The notes beneath the pieces were generated by a model. It ran no database searches. It saw nothing but the letters and a program-made list of their open reading frames with translations, and was not told the origin of the DNA. From a virus, in the IMG/VR virus record IMGVR_UViG_3300044825_001472, positions 1-21,416 of that record: DNA of 21,416 bases. One strand, written 5' to 3'. The translations under genes were made by a program, and so were the position numbers. This document shows positions 7,063 through 15,401 of this stretch, one piece after another (positions within the stretch are counted from its first letter, which is position 1; each line of letters opens with the position of its first letter).

Positions 7063-9114
7063 CTACTCCCCAACGTCGAGAATCAGCGGCTGCCCGTTCT
7101 GCCCGGGCAAAACCTTGTTGCCGGCAAACACCGCATACTTGCCGCTGCCGACTGGGCGCAGACCGAACACATCCAGCGGCGTGCCATCCATGCCAATGCG
7201 CTGCGATTCCACCTGCCAGGCCGTTTCCAGCTTGTTCGAGAATTCAGACTCAGACATTCCAAACGGCGCCAGCACGGTCGTATCACCTGCGTCATATTTG
7301 GCTCCAACGATCACGCCGATGGCCTCTTTCATCAGCTTCGTATTGAGTTCCTTGCTCGGCGAATCGCGCTCAGAAACCGCACCCACGTAATAAGCGCGGA
7401 CAGCCTGCAGGTCAGCCTGAAGCGCATCAGGGCGATCTCGGTATGCGTTACCAACCTGCGAACCGAACTCGGTCTGAAACTTATCCATTGAAGGTATTTC
7501 GAATGATCGGTCATTGATAACTCGCTCCCCTTTCAGTATGGTCGATGCAATTGCATCTGGCTTGAAGGTTTGCGACGCACTGAACAACCCGGCGTCGTAT
7601 TCAACATCGGTATCAGTTGCGGCCACCATTCCGGCATACGACATAACTGGAGCCTTGGGTGCGAGCTGCGCCAGTACTGCCTTGTAAATCTGCGGATCGT
7701 CGCCCGATACGGCACGCAGAGAGCGCAGAATGTTCTGCTTTTCTTCGATGGTTGCCTCTTTGCTGGCAAGGTAGCTGCCGAGCTTTTCGGCCTCGTGCGG
7801 TTTAAGTAGCGCGTTATCGATGCGGATGCCGTTCTGCTTTTCCAGTGCAGCGATTTCTGCGGCACGATTCTGCAGCGACTCGGCAATTGAACTTGCCGCC
7901 GCTGGTGCCGCAGACAAATCGGTCAGCGCATCGATAGGCAGATCCTCGACTGGAACACCGGTTTTGTTCTGCACATATTCCAATGGGTTTTTGGTGAGGG
8001 TATTCAGGTTTGCGTTGATCGCATTCGATAGCTGTTTTGCCCGAGCAACTTGTGACGCACTATCAGCGCCGGCCATAGCCTCGCGTTCTACCCTGGCCGC
8101 GAGCTCGACCTGCTGACCGATGGGCATTTTCAGCACTGCCTGCACTTCCTCGGCGAATTTGAGCCGGCCTGTGAACTCAGTCTCGAATGCCGTACCCTGC
8201 ACCGCTGATCGCGCCCGCTCGATGGCTTCCTGCGATGGTGTGGCACCTGTTGCAATCAGCGAATCGAACTGCATCAGCGCCCGCTCGGCTTTCACTTCTG
8301 CCCGCTGCGCTGCGAGCTCCTGACGCTGCTGGATCCTGTCCAGGTCATAACTCACGGACTTGAGCAGCGCATTACGCTTCTCGGTGTCCATCTTGCCGGT
8401 GTAGTAGCCATTCTCGGCGGTCAGGTCGTATTGCATCTGTTTCAGGCCGGCAACGTCGTTCGATACCTCGGCTTTCATTGCCCGCTCGCTTGCGTGCTGA
8501 TACCAGCTCGTGTCCTTGAAGTCTTGTATGTACTTCGAAGCCTGACTGTCGTCGATACCTGCCCGCTTTGCCATGACGGCCAGCACATCGGCCTTGGCGT
8601 TTATCGCCTCGATGTCGGCCCCAGGCAGTTGCCGCTGTTTGCCGAGTGTGTCGAGACCCTGCACAAACTGGTTTTTGTAGTCGGTTTGCTCTGCTTTTAG
8701 CGCGAGCGCCCCAACGTCTTGCTTGTAGCGAGCAGCATTCCGAGCAATGAGCCCGTCGAAATGTTCTGTACCAACAGGATCAAGGCCGTCGATTTTCTCG
8801 CGAGAAAACGTGCCAATCTTGTTGTCGTAATAACTTTCCGCATCCTGGTATTTAAGCTCGCCAGAGTCGATCTTTTTGCGGATCTCATCCACCGTCTCAG
8901 CTGCAAACAATTCATGCTTGTACCCTTCGTTGACGGCTTTGGCCCTGGCCATTTCGGCTTTTTGCTGCTCGCGGTAATCGCCGACAGCTGAAATGGTTTG
9001 CCCGAGTCCCTGAATCGCCCGCGCCATGCCCTGACCAAAATCGCTAGACGCAGAACCCGGCGAGACTTGCCCCGGTGTTGATCGCCCGAAATTGCCTACT
9101 GGAATATTTGCCAT
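7063..9114 (-). CDS. Internal virion protein (gp15-like, helical)
   Basis: A 683-residue, almost wholly helical protein in the position of T7 gp15 (747 residues), after a small gp14-like gene. In T7 this class forms the periplasmic part of the ejection channel. The N-terminus is Gly/Ser/Pro-rich (GNFGRSTPGQVSPGSASSD) and is followed by long charged helices including REQQKAEMARAKAVNEGYKH. Later segments, such as the Gln/Glu/Arg-rich stretch near 280-300 (IQQRQELAAQRAEVKAERA), also suggest extended helices or coiled coils. No signal peptide and no catalytic motif are seen. The ATG has GAGGT upstream and begins eight bases after the previous stop. Assignment depends on gene order, length and helical composition. 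Confidence 0.75.
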   Translation of the reverse strand: MANIPVGNFGRSTPGQVSPGSASSDFGQGMARAIQGLGQTISAVGDYREQQKAEMARAKAVNEGYKHELFAAETVDEIRKKIDSGELKYQDAESYYDNKIGTFSREKIDGLDPVGTEHFDGLIARNAARYKQDVGALALKAEQTDYKNQFVQGLDTLGKQRQLPGADIEAINAKADVLAVMAKRAGIDDSQASKYIQDFKDTSWYQHASERAMKAEVSNDVAGLKQMQYDLTAENGYYTGKMDTEKRNALLKSVSYDLDRIQQRQELAAQRAEVKAERALMQFDSLIATGATPSQEAIERARSAVQGTAFETEFTGRLKFAEEVQAVLKMPIGQQVELAARVEREAMAGADSASQVARAKQLSNAINANLNTLTKNPLEYVQNKTGVPVEDLPIDALTDLSAAPAAASSIAESLQNRAAEIAALEKQNGIRIDNALLKPHEAEKLGSYLASKEATIEEKQNILRSLRAVSGDDPQIYKAVLAQLAPKAPVMSYAGMVAATDTDVEYDAGLFSASQTFKPDAIASTILKGERVINDRSFEIPSMDKFQTEFGSQVGNAYRDRPDALQADLQAVRAYYVGAVSERDSPSKELNTKLMKEAIGVIVGAKYDAGDTTVLAPFGMSESEFSNKLETAWQVESQRIGMDGTPLDVFGLRPVGSGKYAVFAGNKVLPGQNGQPLILDVGE

Positions 9115-9122
9115 GTGTTACC

Positions 9123-9551
9123 TCAGAACATTTTGCCCAGGCCGCCGAGCAACGAGCCCACAGCGCCGATAATCCCCGAGCCTTTCGCCTGCTGCCCCTG
9201 ATACTTGCGGAAATCCTTCGAGCGATTGCCCGCGGCCTCGGCTCGTTTTCCTGTGAGCAGTGCATACTCGGCATCGCGCTCAGATAGCGCTGCGATCTCC
9301 TGATCGACCTGCATGGCCGTTTCGCTGTTCACGTCGACACCTGATGCGGCATAAGCTGCCGTAGCCTCGCCTCGCGTCTTCTTGCCCATTTCGCGGATCA
9401 GTTGCGCATGCACTCGCGCGTCGTCCATGGCCTGCTGGCCTTCGATCTGGTCGAGTTTGCCTTGATAATTGAGCTGGTCTTTATTGGCTCGCCCTTCAAG
9501 TATCGAACCGCCCGCCTGCACGAAACTGCCGATCATCCCGAGAAAATTCAT
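9123..9551 (-). CDS. Small internal virion protein (gp14-like)
   Basis: A 142-residue protein in the position of T7 gp14, the first ejected core protein that reaches the outer membrane. The N-terminus is hydrophobic (MNFLGMIGSFVQAGGSIL), followed by charged helices and the segment AAYAASGVDVNSETAM near 77-92, which I recognise from the gp14-type internal virion proteins of many podoviruses. It ends with a Gly-rich hydrophobic tail (GIIGAVGSLLGGLGKMF). Short hydrophobic segments at both ends suit a membrane pore role. TGAGGG precedes the ATG and contains the stop of the preceding tail gene. It is shorter than T7 gp14 (196 residues). Confidence 0.78.
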   Translation of the reverse strand: MNFLGMIGSFVQAGGSILEGRANKDQLNYQGKLDQIEGQQAMDDARVHAQLIREMGKKTRGEATAAYAASGVDVNSETAMQVDQEIAALSERDAEYALLTGKRAEAAGNRSKDFRKYQGQQAKGSGIIGAVGSLLGGLGKMF

Positions 9552-9558
9552 AACGCCC

Positions 9559-11727
9559 TCAGTCGTTGACCGTAATTTTTCTGATGAGCGACAACAGATG
9601 AAACGAAAACGGATAGTTCGCCGTGATCGTCATTTCTGCGTCGCCGCGATTCCAGCCGAGCGACTCGACCCGCTTAATGCCTGTGAATGGTTCCAGCGGC
9701 TGATCGAGCAGACTTGTACCAAGCTGACGAAAATCGATTTCGTCGCCATTCACTTGGCAGTTTGTCGTCTCAAGGAATCGTAACGAAACCTCGCCCACCC
9801 GCACCGAATTGCCCTGCGCATACCCGCCAATGTCGGGACTTAGCGGCTCAATCGTCGGGGTGTAACGCAATCCGATGCTGACCTCGTTCGCCGATTCTGG
9901 TAACTCAATCTCGCCGCTTGTCACCGTAAACTCGCCAGCAAAATACCCATCAGCAATGACGCCAACGGTTTCGCCTTCAAGATGATCAAGCCCCGACCAC
10001 GTCGTCGCGCCTGGGCCGCTGGTACCGGTAATGGCGCAATCGAGGAACAGATCTGGCGTGATGATTTCGACGTATTGCACGGTGTTACCGTCAATGACCC
10101 GCTCGACAATGACGTACGCCGATTCGCTGGTGGCGGTCGGAATTACTGCAACGGATTTCACTTCGCCGCCCAGATCCCATTTAACCCAGCCCGACACATC
10201 CTGCTCACGCGAGAACGCGCACACCGCAAGCATGCCGTCGGAGCGCACCGCGTAAACCGTTGGGTCAGGATCCTGTTGATAGGCCAGCTCGACAATGCCA
10301 GGGGTAATAAGGTGCTCGGACAACAGCGCGACATCAGACACCGCCCAATCATAGGCCGTCGCCGAGTAGCCAAACGCAAGCACCTTCTTGCCGGAGCGCT
10401 GCACGAAGAACTCTTCATTTTCGACGCGTAACTGCCTGACCTGTGCGCACCCACGATTTGATCGCATTTTGATTTGCACGTTTGTCGGGGTGATGGGCTT
10501 CTCGACGCCGCCCTCGATTGTGAATTCGCCGCCATAGGTCAGCGCGATCAGTGTGCGAGCGCTGGCAAGGTAGGCGATAGGGTTTGCCTGATCGCTGGCA
10601 ATCGTGAATGCAAAGCCATCATCATCGTCGGTACCGATGGTGAAATTCAGGTATTCGCCGATGCGACTGCCCCAAATTGTTTGCGGATAGGTTTCGGTAC
10701 CGCCGCAGATCAGGCGCTGCTCGTGAATGGTGCCGGTGCGAGGGTAACCGGTCGATGCTTCCCAGAGCTCGCGCTCCAGTGACCACGCCCCCGCGTCTGC
10801 TGCAGTCGTGCCGGTGAGCGGCTTCATGATGATACCGTCGACTTGGGTGCTGCCGGTGTAGCTGCCGCCATCCAGCTTTATCAGCCCGCCATTAATGCGC
10901 ACGTAATACACATTCATTGTATCGATGCGCCATCCGGCAACGGGAAGCGTCAGCGTAACAACAGCACCAACGGGGCCTGCAACGTCAGGGGTGCAGGTCG
11001 TAACCGGTGAGCCCTCAATACGCCATGTGCCATTGCTTGCGGTCACGTCGATAAATTCGACGGTCACGGTAGCATCTACTTCGGTGGCGCTCGTGTATGC
11101 GGTAATAGTCGCAGCGCCGCCGAGGTAGGTAATTTCTCGGCCCACATCGGATACTCGAAACGTGTTTGCGCTTGACGTCGCAGTGATGGCCATTCCCACC
11201 GCGCCAGACGTTAAACTCAGGTTTCCGCTGCCAGGTTGCCCAACTTCAGCGAAAGGGCGCACCACAAAAGGAACGCTATCAAGCACCCAATGATCATGAT
11301 CAAAGCGACGCAGCCGACGAGGAGTCGTGTCGCCCTGAAAAAGAAACATTGTATTTTCGCCTTGGGTGTAATCGATTTCGGCGAGCTGGCTTTCGAGGTA
11401 TGGCGTAACAATTTCATAGGGGGATGCCCCATCAAGAACTTGTGCACCGTTGCGGTAAACGCGCATGTATCGGTCGCCAAACTCCAGCACGTATGCTTCA
11501 TCCTTCGAATACACGAATGGAATCAGCCTGGTGACCTGCGTCGAATCTGCGACTTCGGCAATGAACTTGGTGCCATCGCGACGACGTGCGCCGCCATGCT
11601 GCACGGGCACCACGTTCTCCATTGTCTTCGCTGCGTTCTGATAATTGGCAATGTCAAAACGCCCAAGTAGGCGAGGACTGATTTCGCCTGCCGTAAAATT
11701 TGACTGGATAACCGTTTGCTTTGGCAT
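9559..11727 (-). CDS. Tail tubular protein B (gp12-like nozzle)
   Basis: A 722-residue, beta-rich tail protein, expected to form the distal tail nozzle below the adaptor ring. The opening QSNFTAGEISPRLLGR and then GGARRRDGTKF (about residues 45-60) are characteristic of this family in podoviruses. It also has LIPFVYSKDEAYVLEFGD, a typical repeat-barrel sequence, and a central TIWGSRIGEYLNF. I chose the ATG at 11727 (MPKQTVIQ) over the in-frame GTG at 11736. The ATG lies two bases after the stop of the preceding gene and the family start fits it better; the Shine-Dalgarno is only a G-rich GGCGGTGG inside the end of that gene. Closely comparable in length to T7 gp12 (794 residues). It follows the gp11-like gene, as in T7. 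Confidence 0.88.
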   Translation of the reverse strand: MPKQTVIQSNFTAGEISPRLLGRFDIANYQNAAKTMENVVPVQHGGARRRDGTKFIAEVADSTQVTRLIPFVYSKDEAYVLEFGDRYMRVYRNGAQVLDGASPYEIVTPYLESQLAEIDYTQGENTMFLFQGDTTPRRLRRFDHDHWVLDSVPFVVRPFAEVGQPGSGNLSLTSGAVGMAITATSSANTFRVSDVGREITYLGGAATITAYTSATEVDATVTVEFIDVTASNGTWRIEGSPVTTCTPDVAGPVGAVVTLTLPVAGWRIDTMNVYYVRINGGLIKLDGGSYTGSTQVDGIIMKPLTGTTAADAGAWSLERELWEASTGYPRTGTIHEQRLICGGTETYPQTIWGSRIGEYLNFTIGTDDDDGFAFTIASDQANPIAYLASARTLIALTYGGEFTIEGGVEKPITPTNVQIKMRSNRGCAQVRQLRVENEEFFVQRSGKKVLAFGYSATAYDWAVSDVALLSEHLITPGIVELAYQQDPDPTVYAVRSDGMLAVCAFSREQDVSGWVKWDLGGEVKSVAVIPTATSESAYVIVERVIDGNTVQYVEIITPDLFLDCAITGTSGPGATTWSGLDHLEGETVGVIADGYFAGEFTVTSGEIELPESANEVSIGLRYTPTIEPLSPDIGGYAQGNSVRVGEVSLRFLETTNCQVNGDEIDFRQLGTSLLDQPLEPFTGIKRVESLGWNRGDAEMTITANYPFSFHLLSLIRKITVND

Positions 11728-11729
11728 GC

Positions 11730-12308
11730 CTACCACCGCCGCCCGCTGAAGCGAGACGAGTACAGAGCATTGTCGCCAAACGTTTCTGGCGGGTCGTCTT
11801 GCCCGTCAACGGCACGCGCTTCACGCAGCACCTGCTGGTACTTGGCTTCCATCAGCTCGGACATGCTGGCATTCTGCGTTGTTGGGTAGGCCATCTGCGC
11901 GGCCATCGCATACTTCAGCGCCTCAACCAGCAAATGATCGAACGCCCCTTCGCTGATGTCGGTCGAGATGTATTTCAGGTAGATCGCGGATTCATCTGCA
12001 AGGATCTTGCCCCGCTCGATACGGTAATCGATTTCGGTTGTGTACTCGCCGACCTGCAGCACCTTTGCGCAATCGGGTGGCAGCGTAAACTGATAGGCGT
12101 AATCGAACGCAGGCGCAGACGACAGAGGGGAAAGCGCGACTCGTGTAACGCAGCAATTCCAGGGGTGAGAGCGCAGAACAGACAGTTTCACGCCGTCATA
12201 GAGATTTGACGCGAGTCTAGCCCGGTCGTTTTCGTCATCGAGGGAGTTGATAGGTAGAGCGCCGAGGATCAGCAGCGCGTTTGAACAAATGTCGACTTTG
12301 CTTGCCAT
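11730..12308 (-). CDS. Tail tubular protein A (gp11-like adaptor)
   Basis: A 192-residue protein forming the ring between connector and tail nozzle. Family features: the N-terminal helix VDICSNALLILGALPINSL, then LRSHPWNCCVTRVAL, then the beta segment YQFTLPPDCAKVLQV, and a C-terminal helix LVEALKYAMAAQMAYP. This is the usual order in gp11/gp4-type adaptors, and the length is very near T7 gp11 (196). The ATG at 12308 is chosen because GGTGGGG stands just upstream; an in-frame GTG at 12317 is inside that ribosome-binding sequence. The gene starts 12 bases after the T-tract of a strong terminator, so its expression probably depends on read-through or on a transcript starting upstream of that hairpin. 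Confidence 0.9.
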   Translation of the reverse strand: MASKVDICSNALLILGALPINSLDDENDRARLASNLYDGVKLSVLRSHPWNCCVTRVALSPLSSAPAFDYAYQFTLPPDCAKVLQVGEYTTEIDYRIERGKILADESAIYLKYISTDISEGAFDHLLVEALKYAMAAQMAYPTTQNASMSELMEAKYQQVLREARAVDGQDDPPETFGDNALYSSRFSGRRW

Positions 12309-12319
12309 ATTCCCCACCT

Positions 12320-12345
12320 AAAAAAATGGGGCCGCACTGGCCCCA
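12320..12345 (-). terminator. Rho-independent terminator after the accessory head gene
   Basis: On the minus strand the sequence TGGGGCCAGTGCGGCCCCA folds into a 7-bp GC-rich stem with a 5-base loop (12327-12345) and is followed at once by seven T (12326-12320). It lies 18 bases after the stop of the accessory head gene and before the gp11-like gene. It should limit transcription into the tail genes after the highly expressed capsid genes. Confidence 0.92.
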
Positions 12346-12363
12346 CTTCTTGCGTTGCTTCGA

Positions 12364-12870
12364 TCAGTTGCCGTCTTGGTAACGCACAACCAGCGACACG
12401 GTGCCTGCTGCAGTTGTGGCTGCGGTCAGAGTGCCGACAATGTCGTACTGGCGACCAGGATCCGCAGACAAGCCCAACGCTTCCCACAGCGGTTTTTCGA
12501 TGTCTTCGACACCGTAGGCCGCTGACTCGTGGGCAATGTTGGTGCCGACGGTGATGGCCGTCGCGATGGATACTGCAGAACCGAAAAAGTCTGCATCCAC
12601 TACAGCGCCACCATTTTGCGACGTTTGATAAACACCAACGTCCATTGCGCCAGACGTTACCGCGTCGCAAAACAGGTCGACACGGCTGATGCGTGCATTG
12701 GACGGCACACGGGCAAAAAAGTATTTGCTGCCGATGTCGTCGCCGTTGTTTGCCTCGATGGTGCCTACTGCTTCACGCAGACGAGCGCCCGACAAAATGT
12801 TTTTGTTGAGGGTTTGGGTAGTTGCGTCAGCATTCGTGATTGCCGTCGCTTTCGTTGATACCACTGCCAT
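12364..12870 (-). CDS. Putative capsid accessory (decoration or minor head) protein
   Basis: A 168-residue protein directly after the major capsid gene and inside the same pair of terminators, so probably made at a high level. It begins MAVVSTKATAITNADATTQ, continues with LREAVGTIEANNGDDIGSKYFFARVPSNARI, and has Ala/Thr-rich beta-like segments to VSLVVRYQDGN. I recognise this type as a conserved structural protein next to this kind of capsid gene in other podoviruses, where its exact role is unclear. Decoration of the capsid lattice is an inference. The ATG is preceded by GAGAGG, and the bases ATTAATCATG at its start are identical with those at the capsid start, suggesting similar translation initiation. 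Confidence 0.72.
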   Translation of the reverse strand: MAVVSTKATAITNADATTQTLNKNILSGARLREAVGTIEANNGDDIGSKYFFARVPSNARISRVDLFCDAVTSGAMDVGVYQTSQNGGAVVDADFFGSAVSIATAITVGTNIAHESAAYGVEDIEKPLWEALGLSADPGRQYDIVGTLTAATTAAGTVSLVVRYQDGN

Positions 12871-12905
12871 GATTAATTACCTCTCAGGGTTCAGGGGTGC
12901 ACTGA

Positions 12906-13769
12906 TTACTCAGCGCACGCGATTTCGGCGACCTTCTCTTCTTCGACGCGCACGGCACCAATAGACATTTTGGCGTAAATGCGAGTGTTGAAGCCCTTGC
13001 CAGCGTCTTCGCCGACACGCGTCACTATGTCTTGACCAACGCCCAGCACAACACCGGACTTGGCCCAGGCGTAGCAGTAGCGAGTGGTGGAAGAGATCGG
13101 CAGACGCTCGGACGGGATCATTTTGAAGCCGAACAAGGTAGCGTTGTTGATGGTGCCGTTCTGCAGCGAAAGCACAGTGTTGTACTCGGAGTTGGTGAGC
13201 GTGGTGTCGCTCAACAGATCCTGCAGCTGCTTGTTGCCGTACGCCAGGCAGAGCACTTCGCCGTTTTCTTCGTCCGCTTCGTTTGCGCGGAACAGACCGC
13301 GAGTGGTGATCAGTTTGGCTTTTGTCAAACCGGTGCCGCCGACTGCAACTTTCTGGCCCGCAGGCAGAGCGATGTTGCCGGTGCTGGAACGAGAGTTGCC
13401 GCCCAACGCAGAAATGACCATGCTGTCTTTGGCGCGGTTCAGCGACTGGATCATCGCCTTGACGTACTCGGACGACGGATCGGTCAACAGGCGAATTTTG
13501 TCCTGATCGTCGAGCATGTCGCCGTCTTCCCAGTCGAACAAATCGACATAACGGGTAGAGTGCGGTTGATCATTGATCGGGGTGTCACCGTGGCGGTTGA
13601 TGCGACGCTGTGCGGTACGCTGGCCAAGGCGGTTGATTGATTTGCTCATGCCTTTGATGCCGCTTTCCATCGTCACGTTTGGCTCGAAACGCGATTTGGA
13701 TTGCTGGGCAAGGTGCACGAAATTGTCAGCGTACTGCTGTACAAATGCTTCGGTAATTTGGAAGCTCAT
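12906..13769 (-). CDS. Major capsid protein
   Basis: The shell protein of the head, 287 residues. It belongs to the phage-capsid family with an opening of the type FVQQYADNFVHLAQQSKSRF, a middle RRINRHGDTPINDQPHSTRY (57-76) and then VDLFDWEDGDMLDDQDKI. This is the characteristic HGDTP...PH..R...L.D pattern of the family, which has an HK97 fold. No T7-style C-terminal frameshift extension is evident: a stop ends the frame soon after VRVEEEKVAEIACAE. CGGAG is found upstream of the ATG. The gene has an unusually long leader for this phage: about 155 bases from the 17-bp putative promoter to the start. The scaffold gene lies upstream and the accessory head gene downstream. Confidence 0.93.
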   Translation of the reverse strand: MSFQITEAFVQQYADNFVHLAQQSKSRFEPNVTMESGIKGMSKSINRLGQRTAQRRINRHGDTPINDQPHSTRYVDLFDWEDGDMLDDQDKIRLLTDPSSEYVKAMIQSLNRAKDSMVISALGGNSRSSTGNIALPAGQKVAVGGTGLTKAKLITTRGLFRANEADEENGEVLCLAYGNKQLQDLLSDTTLTNSEYNTVLSLQNGTINNATLFGFKMIPSERLPISSTTRYCYAWAKSGVVLGVGQDIVTRVGEDAGKGFNTRIYAKMSIGAVRVEEEKVAEIACAE

Positions 13770-13924
13770 GATTAATGCTCCGATGAGTATTTAAAAATGT
13801 GCCTTCCAGGGTGTCCGTGTTTGCGGGCCTGTTTACGTGCTGATATCGGCGTAATCTGCTACGGGCAAAAGAGGGTATCCACCTGCCAAGGTTGGGCCTA
13901 TGGACGCAGTGTGGGCGTCTTGCT

Positions 13925-13941
13925 CGTTAGATTTCCTGAAC
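13925..13941 (-). promoter_or_regulatory. 17-bp repeat copy 1, putative phage promoter for the capsid unit
   Basis: The minus strand reads GTTCAGGAAATCTAACG. The identical 17 bases occur at 20899-20915 in the same orientation, both times in a gap between genes. This copy starts at the end of the T-tract of the terminator after the scaffold gene and is followed by about 155 untranslated bases before the capsid ATG. Size, orientation and placement fit a promoter for a phage-type polymerase or a binding site for a phage regulator. No RNA polymerase gene is visible in the window, so the reader of the site is unknown. Confidence 0.5.
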
Positions 13942-13966
13942 AAAAAAAAGCCCCGTTTCCGGGGCT
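13942..13966 (-). terminator. Rho-independent terminator between scaffold and capsid genes
   Basis: The minus strand contains AGCCCCGGAAACGGGGCT, a 7-bp stem closed by a GAAA (GNRA-type) tetraloop, followed by eight T in a row (the first can pair with the A at the stem base). It is 19 bases downstream of the scaffold stop. It should end transcripts from the connector/scaffold operon just before the putative capsid promoter. Confidence 0.94.
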
Positions 13967-13985
13967 GTGAGGACCTGACACGTAA

Positions 13986-14900
13986 TTACTGACTGAGCGA
14001 AAATGACCTGCCGCCGCCCAGCTTTGATTTGTTTGTGCTGTAGCGTTTGCTATACAGAGCGTCCATTTTTGCCATGACCTGCTTGTGCTCTGGGTGCGAG
14101 CTGTCGAGGTAGGCAGGGTTGGCGCGAAGGCTTGCAATTTCCCCATCCCAATCCTGCGCAGCTTGTGTGCCTTCACCGATGGGCGTGTCTTCCTGCAGCT
14201 CTGCGCCAATCTTTGCGAGCAGTCGCACCAGTGCAGGATTGTTGCCTATTTCGTCCAAGGCTTCGGCGTCCTCGGGTGAGTCTGCAAAAGCCTGCAGCGC
14301 ACGATACGCGTTGCCCAGGTTGCGGTCGTATTCTGTGGGGTTTGCCCACGTCTTGCGGAGCTCCTGCCCACACTCTTCGATGCTCATCTGCTCATCGGCC
14401 CCGATGGTGCTACCCATGATGTTCAAGTGCTCATTGAGCACGTACTCAAGCTGGGCGTTTGTGATGCCCCTGGCGTGCGCACCCTTCATGAATGATTGCA
14501 TCGCCGGATCTGCCTTGATGTCGTCAAACGTGACGCCTTCGGGCAGTGACTCGATTGCGTACTCTTCTGGCGTTTTCGGTGGCACGTCGCCGGATCCAAA
14601 CCGCTTCTCGAATGCCTTGTTTGCGTCTGCGAGTTTGCGGGCTGTGGCCTCGATGTCGAGATCTGCGCCGCCCTCTTTCACGACTCGGTGCTTTTCTGGC
14701 ACCCAATCAAATGGATTTGCAGGGGCTGCTTGTCCGGCTCCTGTGGCCGCCGCTGCGCCTTGCGATAGGATCGAACCGCCTGTTGTCGGCGTCGGTGCTG
14801 GGCTTCCTTGTGGCGGCGTTCCCTGCGCAGCTGCCGCTGCTCCTGGGGCCCCACCGGTTTCAGCCTCCTGCTGGTAAATCGGTTTCACGTTCCAAATCAT
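13986..14900 (-). CDS. Capsid scaffolding protein
   Basis: Assembly protein that guides the capsid subunits and later leaves the prohead. It has 304 residues and lies directly upstream of the capsid gene, the standard place. The N-terminus is Gly/Ala/Pro/Gln-rich and likely unstructured to about residue 62. Next comes the family-like block NPFDWVPEKHRVVKEGGADL, then KLADANKAFEKRFGSGDVPP and TPEEYAIE. The remainder is acidic and helical; a basic C-terminus (YSTNKSKLGGGRSF) could contact the shell. I start at the ATG at 14900 (MIWNVKPIYQQ), which has CGGGAG upstream, not at the TTG at 14921. It overlaps the preceding Bbp19-like gene by 41 bases. Confidence 0.87.
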   Translation of the reverse strand: MIWNVKPIYQQEAETGGAPGAAAAAQGTPPQGSPAPTPTTGGSILSQGAAAATGAGQAAPANPFDWVPEKHRVVKEGGADLDIEATARKLADANKAFEKRFGSGDVPPKTPEEYAIESLPEGVTFDDIKADPAMQSFMKGAHARGITNAQLEYVLNEHLNIMGSTIGADEQMSIEECGQELRKTWANPTEYDRNLGNAYRALQAFADSPEDAEALDEIGNNPALVRLLAKIGAELQEDTPIGEGTQAAQDWDGEIASLRANPAYLDSSHPEHKQVMAKMDALYSKRYSTNKSKLGGGRSFSLSQ

Positions 14901-15117
14901 AAGCGTCGACTCCCGCTGCAATGTTTATCTGATTGAGGATGTGCTGCACGACTGCAGTGCGCCCTGCCCGGTAGCACTGCTCACGGTCCGCTTCGTGTCC
15001 ACCAGGCACATAACCGGCAACACAGAACCGCCGCACGAGATCTTCCAGAATCAGTTTGCCCTCGGCATGATTCTCGAAAACCCGCGCGTAAAACTCAGGC
15101 GTGACCTCGGTACTCAT
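14860..15117 (-). CDS. Bbp19-like small phage protein
   Basis: An 85-residue protein resembling Bordetella phage Bbp19: FYARVFENHAEGKLILEDLV is followed by RRFCVAGYVPGGHEADREQC and YRAGRTAVVQHILNQI. The family pattern is a helix with VLEDL, a G-E-D/R-E-x-x-Y-R-A-G segment and a final helix with I..I. It is often found between connector and scaffold genes in podoviruses; its function is not established to my knowledge. I start at the ATG at 15117, which overlaps the stop of the preceding 95-residue gene as ATGA; the frame also runs further upstream, but there the sequence is only a shadow of that gene. The C-terminal part overlaps the scaffold gene. Confidence 0.85.
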   Translation of the reverse strand: MSTEVTPEFYARVFENHAEGKLILEDLVRRFCVAGYVPGGHEADREQCYRAGRTAVVQHILNQINIAAGVDAYDLERETDLPAGG

Positions 15118-15401
15118 ATCGGCCAGAAACTGAAATCGAGAGCAGGCGCAGTCGAGCCGGCCAGCACTGCGCGAAACTTCGTGCGAATGCCTACGGGTAA
15201 CCGGATGCCGCTCTGCTCGGTCGCACTGGCAACAAATACCCAATCGGCAAGCGTTGCATTCCAGCGCTCAATTGTGAGCGTTCCGCCGCCGAAATCCCCA
15301 GACATTGAGATCCCGTATTCAATGGCATCCGTTTTTGATGCGGCGTCGCTGAACGGGTCGAAAGTAGCGTCTTCGGTAAAGCTGTACGTCGTCGTGGTCA
15401 T
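15114..15401 (-). CDS. Small beta-rich protein, function unknown
   Basis: A 95-residue protein that I do not recognise. It has the character of a single beta-sandwich: alternating hydrophobic strands in GTLTIERWNATLADWVFVAS, then TKFRAVLAGSTAPALDFSFW. The beginning, TYSFTEDATFDPFSDAASK, is polar. Its start overlaps the stop of the 409-residue gene (TAATG), and its stop overlaps the next start (ATGA), so it is translated as part of the same chain of coupled genes. The context suggests a virion component accompanying the two beta-rich proteins before it, possibly an accessory or chaperone part, but there is no direct evidence. Confidence 0.72.
   Translation of the reverse strand: MTTTTYSFTEDATFDPFSDAASKTDAIEYGISMSGDFGGGTLTIERWNATLADWVFVASATEQSGIRLPVGIRTKFRAVLAGSTAPALDFSFWPI

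Noticed and set aside
13032-13640. Plus-strand open frame of 202 codons opposite the capsid gene
   Set aside because: Shadow of the capsid reading frame; the capsid assignment is secure.
13820-13880. Possible bacterial sigma-70 promoter (TTGCCC, 17-base spacer, TATCAG) in the capsid leader, minus strand
   Set aside because: Each hexamer matches the consensus at only four of six bases; such matches are frequent by chance. The 17-bp repeat is a stronger candidate.
14119-14877. Plus-strand open frame of 252 codons opposite the scaffold gene
   Set aside because: Ser/Ala/Pro/Cys-rich composition reflects the complement of the scaffold codons; no ribosome site or homology was seen.
15118-15243. 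Upstream extension of the Bbp19-like frame to 127 residues
   Set aside because: The extra 42 residues are Cys/Arg/His-rich, lie entirely within the 95-residue gene, and have no family match, while the ATG at 15117 gives the normal ATGA coupling.
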